Shown: positions 1 through 10,926 of the stretch, in pieces | How the letters are laid out: each line of letters starts with the position of its first letter | How positions within the stretch are numbered: the first letter of the stretch is position 1 | The notes under the pieces: model-generated | Told to the model about the DNA's origin: nothing | The model's database searches: none | The model's input: the letters and a program-made list of their open reading frames with translations, nothing else | Translations under genes and position numbers: made by a program | DNA from: Tricholomella constricta | Taxonomy: Eukaryota > Basidiomycota > Agaricomycetes > Agaricales > Lyophyllaceae | DNA length: 64,000 nt | NCBI GenBank assembly: GCA_013368375.1 | Contig: JAACJP010000004.1 | Span: forward strand, 744,001 to 808,000 | Direction: 5' to 3'

Positions 1-364
1 CGTGGCGCTGTGGCAAGGAGAATTCCACGAACCTGTTGGCAATGAGTATCTTATTGAAGTGTGGCTTCCGCGAAGTAGGCGCGTTTCCTTGAGGCGGATA
101 TAAATCGAGGCTTCAACCAGCAGGCTACAACTTATGACACTCACCAACTGCTCCTGAAGCATAACCACGGCGAGGAACACTAAGTGAGTTTGTGATCGAG
201 GCCGTAGATATCCTGGCATGTGTATGAAGTGCTCTTGGAAGTACTCTGGACGCAGAGGCTGCCGGCCGGGTCGGCTTTATACGAGCGGGACTGCTAGAAA
301 CGCCAGAGAGCCGTACGAGGGCGTTTGGGAGGTGTCTAGATGCTGTGCGGTTGGTGGGGATCAT
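1..364 (-). CDS. Mitochondrial biotin carboxylase, N-terminal exons (partial, probably methylcrotonoyl-CoA carboxylase alpha)
   Basis: Seen: an ATG at 364 opens an exon (145-364) rich in Arg, Ser, Ala and Thr with no acidic residues in its first 60 codons and ending in RRGYASGAV, a typical mitochondrial presequence. A GT donor follows (GTGAGT). Joining to an AG acceptor gives exon 2 at 33-87, which reads into PHFNKILIANR, followed by another GT donor at 32; the next exon lies off the left edge. Known: the FxKILIANRGE stretch is the conserved start of the biotin carboxylase domain. Inference: in fungi a mitochondrial biotin carboxylase is most likely the alpha subunit of methylcrotonoyl-CoA carboxylase (leucine breakdown); a propionyl-CoA or acetyl-CoA carboxylase is possible, since the diagnostic parts are outside the window. 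It lies head-to-tail behind the reductase gene on the same strand. Confidence 0.72.
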
Positions 365-651
365 GGTATAGTTTCTTCACCTCCAGAGTCGCGAAAAGAT
401 GGGAAAAACGCGCAAGGATGGAAAGAAAACTCGGAAGGAACTGACGGTAGCTCCGAGTCGCCAATTCTGAGATCCGGATCACTTGATCTGGGGTAACAAA
501 CCATGTGACCGACGCGACGTCGATTATTAATGACCCTTCATTCGTCTCGGACTGAACACAGACGCGCCCTGTGACAGCCAGGGCACGTCCTGGAAAAGGT
601 TCGAAGGTAAATTTTACTCAAACCCGATTACCGGGTTTCTCAGTGGTATTT

Positions 652-1938
652 CTACGGCAATTCCCTTCCATCATCATCGCGGACTTTTACGACAATCTTT
701 TCTCCGCTAACCTTGTTATTCCTTAGCAAATCCAAACCCTGCTCTACTCTTTCCTTGAACGTGCCCTGATCCAGCAAGAGTACTCGATTGGGCTTGATAA
801 CCCCATTTTCGAGCAATGATGGGACGATTTTTGTCATCAAGTTCTCCTTCAAGAACGTGTCCTATAACGACATCAATTAGTGCAGATAACATACCAAACG
901 GCATCTGGACTCACCTCGAGGAATCTGAAGGTCCGTACTCCAATCAACTTGGTGGTTTTAGCAAAAGGCCCATTGTCTTTAGGAGGTTCCATTTTCATTT
1001 CGTCAACGTGTTTCGCCGTAAGCGTATTTCCCTTCTTGAAAGGCAGCAGGAACGCGACTTTTCCAGTCGGGCTGATGACTTTGGCAAGAGTATCCAAGGT
1101 AGTGTCTGTGGAAATACAGTCCACGGATAAGGGCACCTTGCCACTGCCCCCTACAGCCTTCGCAATGTCGCTCGTAAGACCAGGGCTGTTGTAATCAAAA
1201 GTGTCTGTTGCACCAAGGGATCGGAGGAACGCATGGTGTTTTGGGGAAGCGGTGGCCAGGATCTTCTTGTACCCTGCAGCATGGAGAAGTTGAATAGAAT
1301 ACTGGCCTGCAGTTGATCCTGCACCGTATATAAGAATGGGAATAGACGCGTCCGAAGGGGTTGTCGCAGCTGGGAAACATGCGGGAACTGGCAGCCCAAG
1401 TTGATTAAATAAAGTGTAGAAGGCAGTGATCAAGTTGTCCGGAATTGTGACTGCCTCTTCAAGGGAAAGTGAGTCCGGAATCTTAACATCTCTTCGTAAG
1501 TATTGATGCAAGCAAGTTACAAGCACAGTGCAAGTACCTTTGAACAGACCACACGTGGCTGGACACTATATTCCTGCATCCCTTTGGAGCGCGATGAAAG
1601 GAAGGAAAAGGCAGTCACCTAGTAACATGGCATGGGCAGAAATATGTGAGGACTCGCCGGTGAGAGGGATGAAAACATGTGGAACCTACCCGGTCCCCAA
1701 CAGCGAGATCATTGACATCCGCCCCGAGTCGCGCCACAGTTCCCGAAGCATTGAAACCTAGTATACCTGGATAGTTTGATATAGTATACCCAAGGTCGGC
1801 CAGATAGGTATCGAAAGCGATCATCGAGGAATATTCGACCTTGAGGAGGACCTCCCCTTCTCCAGGCGCCTCGGTTGGAACCTGAATTGCATCGATTTTA
1901 CCGAGCTCGGTGGTGGCGATGGCTGTGTGAGTGGACAT
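652..1938 (-). CDS. Zinc-type medium-chain dehydrogenase/reductase (GroES-like, quinone/enoyl reductase class)
   Basis: Four coding exons are visible: 1690-1938, about 1538-1618, a long one ending at 915, and 652-861 with stop TAG. Exon 1 gives a GroES-like fold (LGKIDAIQVPTEAPGEGEVL, then NYPGILGFNASGTV). Exon 3 carries the nucleotide-binding segment ILIYGAGSTAGQYSIQLLHA (GxGxxAG type) and a downstream FDYNSPG stretch, as in the MDR superfamily. Total about 380 residues, normal for the family. No catalytic-zinc cysteine cluster is evident, which fits quinone oxidoreductase or trans-enoyl reductase members rather than alcohol dehydrogenases. The exon 2-3 junction is unresolved: the obvious donor at 1537 breaks the frame, and a frame-keeping choice needs a very short intron. 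Substrate unknown; no biosynthetic cluster surrounds it. Confidence 0.85.
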
Positions 1939-2691
1939 GAGAGGCTGACGCAGAACTGCTGTATGACATCCTTGAACTATCTGGCGCTTTTAAGTATGCG
2001 GCAGTAGTGTTTACACGAGACCTTGTTGGAGTCTGATAATTTACGAGCGTCTGAGTCAGCTCCGCAGCACGAAGGTGACAAAGTAATAATAACTGAATGA
2101 TGACTTTTTTATTTGCGCCACCAGTTGAAGCAAACCCTAGGTTGTAACTTTGTAAGGGGAGGGATATTGTCCCCGTCCGAATTAGAAATCACCATCAAAT
2201 CCCACAGCGCCTGCCCGAAAAACCCTTGCAGACAACATGCTGATAAATTCACTGCGATAACGCCAAATGGAAGAATAGATTGGTATGATATGCGGCAATG
2301 GCGCAGTTGAGCAGCGTATTCATAATCCTCTTTGATGGGACGCTTTGCTGCCGGCCGCAATACCGATGTATTCCGATGTATTCAACCTGCTTCATTTATC
2401 CTGATTATGAAGAAAGCAAGCCTCCAAATGGCGAACTGAAAGGCTGCTCGTTCGTCGAGCTGCTCTGCAATCGAGGACTCCTCGGCAGCTGCGACACAAA
2501 ACATCATGTTTCTTGACCTGATCGGCACTTGGCGCCCAGCGTCGTAGACCACGTCTCAAGATTTTGCCAGCAGGATGATAAACCAAGTACGAGCCAGGCA
2601 AAACGGGGATCGAGCGTTGGCTTGGAGAAGAGCAAAGAGGATGAGAACAGTCGGCACCGGAAAAATATATAATTTAGATTCAAATACGCCC
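1939..2691. other. Intergenic, no gene seen
   Basis: Lies between the start of the reductase gene and the stop of the glycosyltransferase gene, both on the minus strand. Only short open frames occur, with no recognisable motif. It presumably holds the reductase promoter and the glycosyltransferase 3' UTR. Confidence 0.6.
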
Positions 2692-4783
2692 CTAGAACAA
2701 CTCAAATGGCGCCCAGACCGGCACAATCGCTCCCCTTTGGTCAATCTCGACCCATCGCTTATGATCGTCATCGATATGTCCCATAGCACCCACTGTGCCA
2801 AAAGCGTCATCCCAGCCCAGGCCCACAGCAGCCATCGTACAGACGTTTGAGCTGCACAGCGAATGTTACATACGTATAGTCAAAGATGCAAGCAAAATCC
2901 GCATACCTGATGGTACAAATTGTAGCTTGTGGTAAAGGATCGTCGTCGGTAGCCCACAGCCCGCTAAGCAAAGCGAAGTCCACAATCATGCCCTGGGTGG
3001 CCCGGATCCTGGCGGTCGTCTCCAACTGGTTGAACTCCTTCTGGATATATTCCACTGGACTCGCTAGCGCTTGAAGTTCCGGGTCCGCACTTTGAAATAG
3101 TGAAAACGTTGTATACCTCGAGGCCGTAAGATCAGTGACTTCACGTTGCGCAGCAGGCGAATCCGAGGCAACATAAATGCTCAGGTTTTCGGGTGATTTG
3201 TCTGGGTTGAGCCGACTCCAAGCATCGGTGACCGCCTGAACGAAGTTTTCTGCTGGGACGTATTTGCCTTTGAAAAATGATGGTTCGCGATCGCCCCTCC
3301 GCAGGTGCACGGCGATGTAAGAATCAAACGAGGCCCCATTTGGAGACGCCACTGAGGCTAGTTCAGATCTCGCTTTCTGAATCAACCTGGAATTTTCCCT
3401 GTTGGGTCGTATTGTGTTGAGGAAGGAGTCCTCGGCAAATTTAAATTGAGGCTTCAAACGGTTAAGATTATGGGCGTAGCTAGCTTAGAGATCAGTATGT
3501 TATGAAAATATCATAGAACACACGGGACGTACGGATCCTCGTAGGCCTCATAGCCATGTCCCAGGTGAAATTTGGCAGTGCGGGAGTTAATGACCTGTCG
3601 TGGAGTTCAGGAGGGCACACCTTAAATAAAAAAACAGCGTATACCCAATGTCTGCAGAGCAAAAAATCTGAGACGAAAAATCATCGTCGATGAAAGACAA
3701 AGGTTGACATACCTTGCCAATCGAGGACAAGCCACAAGTTCTTTGAAGCACTGCCTTGAGTGATGATTTTTCAGTAAGCTGAAACCGACAGACCTTCTGG
3801 TGGTGGAGCTTTACAGCCCGGTTCCGGTCCAGGTTGGGTGTCCCGAACGTCTAAAAAGTGGTCTGTCCACCTTTGAAGCAACTCAATGGGAAAGGCATCA
3901 AGGCCGGTGAATTATCCAACGCACTTTCCGCGGTTCCAATATGTATCGTCAATCAAGAACGTTCTATTCCTCTGACATGATACAAAGTCAATTCAACGCC
4001 AGAAGATACATTATGCATAGTAACCTCACGAGAAAGTGCCGCAGCCTGTGCCAACAGCGCGAGGTCTGCGAGGAGACCGACTTCGCCGCCTAGCATGTAA
4101 GTTATGGTGCTTGTGCACACTCCATCGTGTTCCTCGCCTTTGGGGTGGACAACATCCATCACGCCCATATCATGCGGCTCCCAATACTTCCCATGCGACA
4201 TGTAGCCCTTATTGAGCTTCCCGCACTCCGCGAGGTATTCCACGGGACGGAGGGGGAACGTCGTGTAATTCGCATAAGAAATGACGAGATGGGAGTCCTG
4301 TCCTTTCGTTGTATTCTGATGGGCGGACACCGGTGCCGTCAAATTCGTCTGGTTGGCCGGCAAGATCCCAAGATATTTTTGCAGCTTCTCTGGCCGGTTG
4401 TACGACAAGTAGATAAGGAACAAGAGGAAGATCCCCAAAAGGCTCCCCATGGCCAGCGGCAAACGAGATAGTACAGTACTTTGCAGCTGTCCCTTGTCCC
4501 TCTTGTCCCAATCACTCCTCGGTTCATGGTCGTCCCCACGACTTCGGTATCCTCTGGTTGGAAAGGTGTCGCTTGCAGAGGACGAAAGTAATGGGACAGC
4601 TTGCTGCTGGCCCGGGTCCCCGTAGTCGTCGTCGTTCTCATTGAGCTGCTGGAGCTCAAATTCGGTGTAGCCCTCTTCCGCTCGTCCGGAGCGGGAATGG
4701 GGTGTCCGGGGAGTGAGGGATTGGTACTCGGGAGGGTTGGATCGTGCGGAGGTGATATTCGTTAATGGGCGGGGACGCGCCAT
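2692..4783 (-). CDS. Type II membrane glycosyltransferase, fucosyltransferase-like
   Basis: Eight exons splice into a clean 570-residue frame: 4025-4783, 3925-3971, 3794-3870, 3713-3740, 3645-3651, 3533-3594, 2907-3479, 2692-2851. The cytosolic N-terminus (about 107 residues, disordered) precedes one membrane anchor at residues 108-128 (LPLAMGSLLGIFLLFLIYLS), followed by a lumenal domain with NxT sites. Lumenal landmarks are FLIDDTYWNRGKW, HNLNRLKPQF, HLRRGDRE near residue 385, and a conserved-looking C-terminus ending APFELF. Known: an HxRRxD-type motif binds GDP-fucose in alpha-1,6- and O-fucosyltransferases. Inference: a Golgi fucosyltransferase-like enzyme; the acceptor is unknown. The intron after exon 1 has an unusual GTTACT donor, and one exon is only 7 nt. 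Ends in TAG with no sign of truncation. Confidence 0.8.
3645..3651 (-). other. 7-nt microexon of the glycosyltransferase gene
   Basis: Exon 4 ends in phase 1 with codons for PRLA plus AG; the next conserved in-frame sequence begins VINSRTAKF at 3594. Seven bases (ACATTGG) flanked by CTGCAG upstream and GTATAC downstream restore the frame and complete Arg-His-Trp. Without them the frame breaks: exons 1 to 4 total 911 nt and only with the 7 nt do they reach 918 (306 codons). Confidence 0.65.
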
Positions 4784-5114
4784 CGTAACGGATGGACCCT
4801 CGCTGGACGGGACAATTCACAACAAGTTGCTGAGGCTGATGATGATGCGTCGACTTGCTTCCAGATTTGTCGCGGCGTGACCGTTTGACGGGGTCAGCTT
4901 GATGGCAGGTGTTGTTGCTAAGGCGCGGACTTCGCGGATGGTTTTAGGTCCCTCAAAGTAGTACTGCACATTCACAGGCAAGACGATCCGGAAGCAATTT
5001 ATTGTAGGTAATAAAAAATATAGAATGATCGAAGAACAGGTATATGGGTATCATGGCTTTCAAATAATGTAATGGAGGCGAAAAAAAATGAACGACCCTT
5101 CACATACGCCTTAT
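4784..5114. other. Intergenic, no gene seen
   Basis: Upstream of the glycosyltransferase and downstream of the repeat-protein gene. AT-rich near 5000-5060. No ORF with recognisable content. Confidence 0.5.
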
Positions 5115-6192
5115 TTAGAACCAGGTTTTGGCGGAGACAGGTTCATTGGCTGGAGCAGCAGGTTCATTGGCTGGCGGTGCAGGTGCAGCACCGGCTGGCG
5201 GAGCAGGAGGAGCACCGGCTGGCGGAGCAGAAGGGGCATCACCTGGCGGGGCAGAAGGGGCATCACCTGGCGGGGCAGAAGGGGCATCACCTGGCGGGGC
5301 AGAAGGGGCATCACCTGGCGGGGCAGAAGGGCCATCAACGGGGAGCCCAGGAGAAGCAGCGTCAACGGGGAAGGCTGCAACATTGAGAGGGACGGCGGGA
5401 GTGTCCTTATCAGATCCAGGAACGGTGTCATCGACGGGAACATGGGGAATCGAGATCGGAATTGTGATAGGTGGTGAACCAGCAACGTCGGCAGCAGCGA
5501 TGTTCGGCGTGTTGTTCGGCGTTTTGGATGAACCCGTGGGAGTGGCTGACGGGTACAACGAGTCGGTGGTCTGTGTCGGCGCAGAAGATAAAGCAGGGTC
5601 AGCCGCAAGCTCATCTCTTCGTCCGACATCAGGAGCAGCTTTGCCATCAGGTGCAGCTTTACCAGCTCCGCCAGCGGCTCCAGGGACGCCGCCAGCGCCA
5701 TCGACTTTCTCTATACCACCCGCGCTGGCCAAGACGCTGGATATGACGCCAATAGCACTTGCAAATTTCTCTGCGGACTCGGCATCGAATTCACTTGCTT
5801 CCATATTCATCGCCTTGATCGATTCCGCGTCGAGGCTTTCACACACACCGAGAATGGGGTCGATAATAGGGCCTACGACTGGCAAACCACATAGAGCGGC
5901 GAGGGGAAGAAGGCCGCGCTTTTCTAGCTGTTGAGCTGCACGACGACAATGAGAATCCTTCTGGCAGAGAAAATTACAGATACTTACTTGTGGTATTTGA
6001 ATGGTCCACCACCTCATCCTGATCCCCGCGTGCGCTGATAGGGCCGGTCCGCGATGCGATGAGGTGGTTGCTCGAAGAACTAGTCATGCCACCGTCGGAA
6101 GGTTCAGCTGCTGGCGCGGCGAGACTTGGAGTAGACGAGGATACAGCCAATGAGGCGGCGAGGATGAACGACGAGCTCGAAGGGATTCTCAT
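5115..6192 (-). CDS. Secreted low-complexity Pro/Ala-rich repeat protein
   Basis: Two exons (5988-6192 and 5115-5935) around a 52-bp intron with GTAAGT donor and CAG acceptor give 341 residues. The start at 6192 encodes a signal peptide: a short basic n-region, a hydrophobic Ala/Ser core, then SLAAPAAEP. A small central region (about residues 70-150, with two cysteines and GLPVVGPIIDP) is the only ordered-looking part. The C-terminal half is Pro/Ala/Ser-rich with tandem PSAPPGDA octapeptides and then PPAGAPPA/PANEP variants. Function unknown; an extracellular or wall-associated protein is a reasonable inference. The large open frame on the opposite strand is a by-product of the GC-rich repeat. 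Confidence 0.75.
5221..5340 (-). repeat. Five tandem 24-bp coding repeats
   Basis: Five adjacent 24-bp units begin at 5221, 5245, 5269, 5293 and 5317. The middle three are identical on reading; the first and last differ at one and a few positions. Each encodes one eight-residue SAPPGDAP-type unit on the minus strand. In-frame minisatellites of this kind vary in copy number between strains. Confidence 0.9.
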
Positions 6193-6543
6193 GATTGGAT
6201 ACGAGTTTATGTGGATGTGGGATAGGATGTAGTGGTGCGATATGCACGTATAGCAATGTCAAAGCAAATGTAAATTGGTGTGATGGTGGGAGTAGGAAAG
6301 AGAGCAGCGATGAGGTCCAAGGCTGACATTCTGCAGTATTTATACCTCACAGGAGGCAGGCGAAAAACAGTCAGCCAACAGGCCGAGCAAGACATTGAGG
6401 TTTGAACCAGCAGTCTGCATGTCCGCATTTGGAACAGAGGAGGGCAGTGCGACCAACGTTCTCCTGTGTTAACGCAGCTTGAATATCGCCAGAATATATG
6501 TCGTTAAGAAATATTCGACAGCGACATACCGTATCGTGAGGGG
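6193..6543. other. Intergenic, no gene seen
   Basis: Upstream of the repeat-protein gene and downstream of the small membrane protein gene. Only weak open frames; presumably the promoter of the secreted protein. Confidence 0.5.
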
Positions 6544-6851
6544 TTAACCTCCTCTGCCGCGGGATTCCATTTCCCAAATCTCCTGCTCTCCGAAACCTCT
6601 TCTGCGTTGCGGTGCAAGACCTCCACTCATCTGAGAGCTCAAGACGACATATTCCCACATGTTGGACAATGCGCGACGTAATGGTGTTCCAAGGCAAGAA
6701 GACAGCATGCACCAAAGAAGCGCAGCGAATCTAGATAAAGATGTCAGTTGCATGAGGACAGGCAAGAAGAAATTGGGTACATGAGTGCTGCGAGAATCAA
6801 GAAAACAGGGGCAAGAGCCATGAGATCTCCTTGGTTGTCCTTCATGCTCAT
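6544..6851 (-). CDS. Small single-pass membrane protein (85 residues)
   Basis: An ATG at 6851 opens a short exon (6781-6851), a 50-bp intron with GTACCC donor, CTGAC branch-like motif and TCTAG acceptor follows (6731-6780), and exon 2 (6544-6730) ends in TAA. The product is 85 residues with one hydrophobic helix at about 11-36 that is formed only when the two exons are joined, then a basic, Arg/Gly-rich tail. Reading on through the intron hits a stop. I do not recognise the family. A small mitochondrial or ER membrane subunit would fit, but that is speculation. Divergent from the cation transporter gene. Confidence 0.5.
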
Positions 6852-7384
6852 GCTCGTCGACGTTGAAGGAGTGACCCAACACGGTGCCTAATAAGCAGTT
6901 TGATCATGATCTCGATCATTCCCAACCCAGACAGTGGTTACAAGCTTTTACCTCGAGATTAAATGAGATTCAAGCTCCTGGTGTCTTCGTCACTCAAGGG
7001 AGTTTATCTGAAATCTGAGAGCAGACGCGTCGGTGGGCTTTTGTGCAGTTTGTCCTCCTCAAGCGCTAAGCGAAGTGTGGTCCGTGCGTACGAAGAGAGT
7101 TTAGACGGAGAATCAAAATAGCCGGTGAAAGGCGAAGAAACGGGATCATTCGCTTCATTCTCACCCATCGCCACGCAGCACCAGGTTCAGAAAACTCGAG
7201 TGAGTCGCAGGTGCAGTATTTTCAGAGCGTGTCGACGATTTGCTTTCGAGTCCCGAGTGAACGGTACCCAGATTTTGCAGATTGAGTTGATCCGATTTGG
7301 GCAAATCCACTGTTTCGGTTTTTCCCACCTCCTCTCCCATTTCTCGACTCTTTCCAGCCCTTGTTGCCTGAATTCTGGGACAAT
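6852..7384. promoter_or_regulatory. Divergent intergenic region between small membrane protein and CDF transporter
   Basis: Start codons at 6851 (minus) and 7385 (plus) face away from this 533-bp spacer, so it must hold both promoters. I see no confident TATA box. Open frames in it have no recognisable content. Confidence 0.45.
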
Positions 7385-9292
7385 ATGGTGGACGACCATC
7401 TGTCTTCGACTTCATCCCAGGGCTCCCTTCCTACCAGAGTACGCAGTCCTTTCTACCAGATTTCTCTCCTTCACCAATCAAATTATGTCAGGCCTCCGAC
7501 GCAACGGTAGCTGATGAGCTGCCGTCCTTGGACATAGATATCGAAAGGATTTCCGAATCCTCCAGCGTACAGCCTCTCGATCCATTTCGTCTTCGCGATG
7601 GCATGCTCTCAGACCAAGAAGTTGCCTCCCTACGCCGCCGGAGGAAAGGCAAGCCAGTCGCCTATTATCACCAAAGACAGAACGACGTGCGTATCGTCGG
7701 ATATATTCAGTACCCAAACTTACGTTAACGACTTCCATTTTACTAGCTGATCAATTCACTCCTCAAACCTATGGAAGACCATACGGCCGAAGCCCGCATT
7801 CAAGAGGATGTCGCGCGTCTACCTGTACGTCTTTGCCTGTCACATCAGGATCATGGCATTGACGCATTTATCCAGGTCAAGATCGCTATTTATGCCAGTC
7901 TCTTCTCGAATTTTGGTCTATGTATCCTGCAGAGTCCGTGTTATCACCATCTTTAATGACGTTATTCCAACGTTACGCCTCAGTGTATGCCGCAGTCTCG
8001 TCAGGCTCGCTTTCCCTGTTGGCGACTGGAATCGATTCAGTCTTTGACATTGGAAGCAACGTCCTTCTCTTTTGGCTGCACAGAAAAGCTGAAAAGCTTG
8101 ACATTAATCGATGGCCCGTCGGTGGAGCACGTCTGGAAACTATCGGCAACATTATCTATGGTGGGTTGCTTTCCGTCATCTTCCCTGTTACGTCGACCGA
8201 AACTTTCCACTAGGTTTTTTGTAAGAATAGGACGTAGTTTGATTCTGACTTGTTGCTGACTTGTGTTCAGGATGGGCTCCGTGAATCTTGTTGTCATTGT
8301 GGAATCCATTCGAAGTATTTTCGCCAAAGAAGGGGATGACCTCCAAAGGTTCCATCTCCCTTCCATTATCGCCGTTTCGGTCGCTCTCGGTATGTTGTTA
8401 CGTGGTTATGGGACTACAAATACCAATTCATGAATGTTCCAGGTGTCAAATTTCTCCTTTTCCTGTACAGTTTTTCCCTTCGCCATCAATCAAGTCAAGT
8501 GCGCGTCCTTTGGGAGGATCACCGCAATGACCTGTGGATAAATGGCTTCGGTATGTATGCAAGGGGTGTAGTGTTTATTCGCATCTCACTCCGTGTCAGG
8601 TATACTCATGTCAGCTGGTGGAAGCAAATGGCGGTGGTGTGAGTGGTTTTCCACCTATGCTTGGCGTCTCTGACATGACTGTCACCACACCAGACCTGGA
8701 TCCTATGGGTGCTATCATTGTACGTCAGACAACTTAATCCTTCAGCGACAACCCTGATTTGTTCTTCCCAGATCGCCTTGGGCGTCATCATCGCTTGGGG
8801 TCGTACTATCTATGGAGAATTTGAACTGCTGGCCGGAAAGTCGGCACCGCACGACTTCTTACAGCTCATCATCTATAAAGCCGTCACTTTCAGTGAGGAA
8901 ATTATGAAGATCGACACTGTGCGAGCTTATCATGTGAGTGACTTTCCATTAATGTTTTCCCCCGCTCTGCTGATCAATATTTGAACAACAGAGTGGACCG
9001 GTGCGTCTGATCTCGTCTTGTGAGAGTGCTGTATGCTGAATAGGTGTACTCAGGACTATTTCGTTGAAGTCGATGTTGTTATGGACGCCAATACCCCGCT
9101 ATGGAAAGCTCACGATCTCAGCCAGCAGCTACAAGACAAGATAGAGGTTCTTCCCAACGTGGAGAGGGCTTTCGTCCATGTTGACCACGAAACAAGTCAT
9201 GTTCCGGTACGTTGTACAATAAAAACCTTCCAATACAAGCCCTCACACCTTCCCTCGCTTCCAGGAACATCGAAAACTGATCCTAACGTAGT
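7385..9292 (+). CDS. Cation diffusion facilitator, Mn-type (DxxxD)
   Basis: About ten exons give a protein of roughly 420 residues: a polar N-terminus (MVDDHLSSTSSQG), then TM segments and a cytosolic C-terminal domain. TM2 reads LLATGIDSVFDIGSN, a DxxxD metal site; a second one appears as EDHRNDLWINGFG in TM5. The C-terminal domain has KIDTVRAYHSG, YFVEVDVVMD and NVERAFVHVDHE, with a terminal EHRKLILT before TAG at 9290-9292. Known: Zn-CDFs carry HxxxD at TM2 while DxxxD marks the manganese-CDF group (plant MTP8-11 type). Inference: moves Mn2+ (or Fe2+) out of the cytosol into an organelle by proton antiport. Start chosen because the first exon joins in frame to the acidic N-terminal exon. 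Intron positions were placed by frame and motif continuity. Confidence 0.88.
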
Positions 9293-10926
9293 GCCGTTGA
9301 CACTTTATGACCGCATCGCTGTATATTAGGCATTCGTCCGTTATATTTCTTTCGCAGGACGTCATGCTAATCTGCATTCCAGACGATGTAGATTGTACAC
9401 TAGAACCCGACCGCATGGTCGGCGGCCCTTCGTAATACCCAGTTATGAGTCGAGCTCAATGCTTTATACATAGCGGCACCCTGGCCCTATGCGGAATACA
9501 GTAGTGCCCACCAGGTGTAATCGGGTCCGGAAGGGCGCCCAAAATAATAATTTGAATGAACCGGAGACCTGGGTTTTTTTCGCCACCTGTAATGCTCGGA
9601 CCCTATTTGATGGAAATCGTTTCTCATCCTGCGCACACGCACAGAAATACATCCGTCTTCGAATTGAGGGTTATTTTAGTGCTCACTTTCCTCACATCTC
9701 AATCTCCGTCCCGCCACTCCCGTTTCCCCAGTACAGAAACCCTGCATGCCAATGGCTTCCTGTGTGTATATTTGGACCAATTGCGGCCCTGGCTGCGTCC
9801 GGCCATATATTCGCAGCGTCTCGACAGTCCATTTCTACAGCGCAAAGGTGCAACGCGACTCGTTGGCGGAAATTTCTGCCCCTCATGAAGAAGCCCAGAT
9901 TGAGCGAGCATGCTACGATACTGCGACCATGGTCGTATTCCAAAGCTTACCTTCTCTGGCATCTCGTAACTGAGCTCCAGGAGTCGTTGTCGATCTTATC
10001 TGATAATAGAGGTAGTCGCCTAGTAGGATTCTTCGAAGCAATATCTCGGCTCCAGGGAACTCCCAAAAGGCTCGGTGCAGCAGAGAACTGAACTTCTATC
10101 TCTCATGGCTGTAGTGATCGCGTCTTTGAAGGCGCAAATGGGAAAAATCAGCTCACAATCACCACCCGTGGGCAGTAAGCACATTTGCTCTTCTCGCACC
10201 ATCATTAGTTTGGAACTTGATTTCACACTTTGGTGCGAGTCGTCGACGTGGTCTTGCTTAGTGGAGTCCGATTACAGGCCTCCTTGTCTGCTTACACAGA
10301 GAGCCCATGGGTGCACTACCAAATTTATCGGTGTCGCCAAATAGAATGACTCCCAGAAACTACTCCTGTCTGGAATGTTCAAGAGGTTCCCATGGGACTT
10401 GAGCCTGACCCCACGCTACATGCGTCCATCGGACTCAATGGCTTGGCTGTTTCGACATTGGCTTTCCTTCATATAGCCGTTCCCACTGGAGATACGAGTG
10501 CAAAAATATCCATTCGTTCTATAAATGACGTCCTCCAAAAATGCAATCGAGGCAATGATCGAAGAATGCCGGAGCGTCTGTCTCCACACCACTGGGTCAG
10601 AGTCGCACACCACGTTCCCGGAACCCAGGTTATGGATACCAGGCCCATCATGCGCGATTCTCGTGTTGGGAGAGCTTTAGACTCTCATGGACCTTTTGCG
10701 TGGCACAACTGATTGGTATTCTATAAATGTACGTTTATTCCCGTAGAGATTACATGTATAGCGTTGGCAAAATTGCTCGTCCGCCACTCCCATTTCTATT
10801 CGAATTTCGACCAACAGGCCAGTTAAAGATGTTTAAAAAGTCTCGCAAAATGCAGGCACCCCCTAATCGCTTTCTTGCTTTCCCCATATACGCTCTCCGT
10901 CCAGTCGTTGACGACCAGTGACAAAC
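9293..10926. other. Long intergenic stretch, no gene seen
   Basis: Open frames of 60-200 codons occur on both strands (the largest at 9489-10091, plus strand), but none has a recognisable motif, sensible composition or consistent splice structure. It lies between two plus-strand genes. It could hold a decayed gene or a non-coding transcript; I cannot support either. Confidence 0.5.

Noticed and set aside
5221..5340. CRISPR-like array
   Set aside because: Units are contiguous 24-bp coding repeats with no spacers, in a eukaryotic genome.
5128..5934. 268-codon plus-strand frame opposite the secreted repeat protein
   Set aside because: It mirrors the GC-rich 24-bp repeat; the minus strand has a signal peptide, an intron and a sensible composition, the plus strand only low complexity.
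9489..10091. 200-codon plus-strand frame
   Set aside because: No domain, no splice support, and several equally long frames on both strands nearby.
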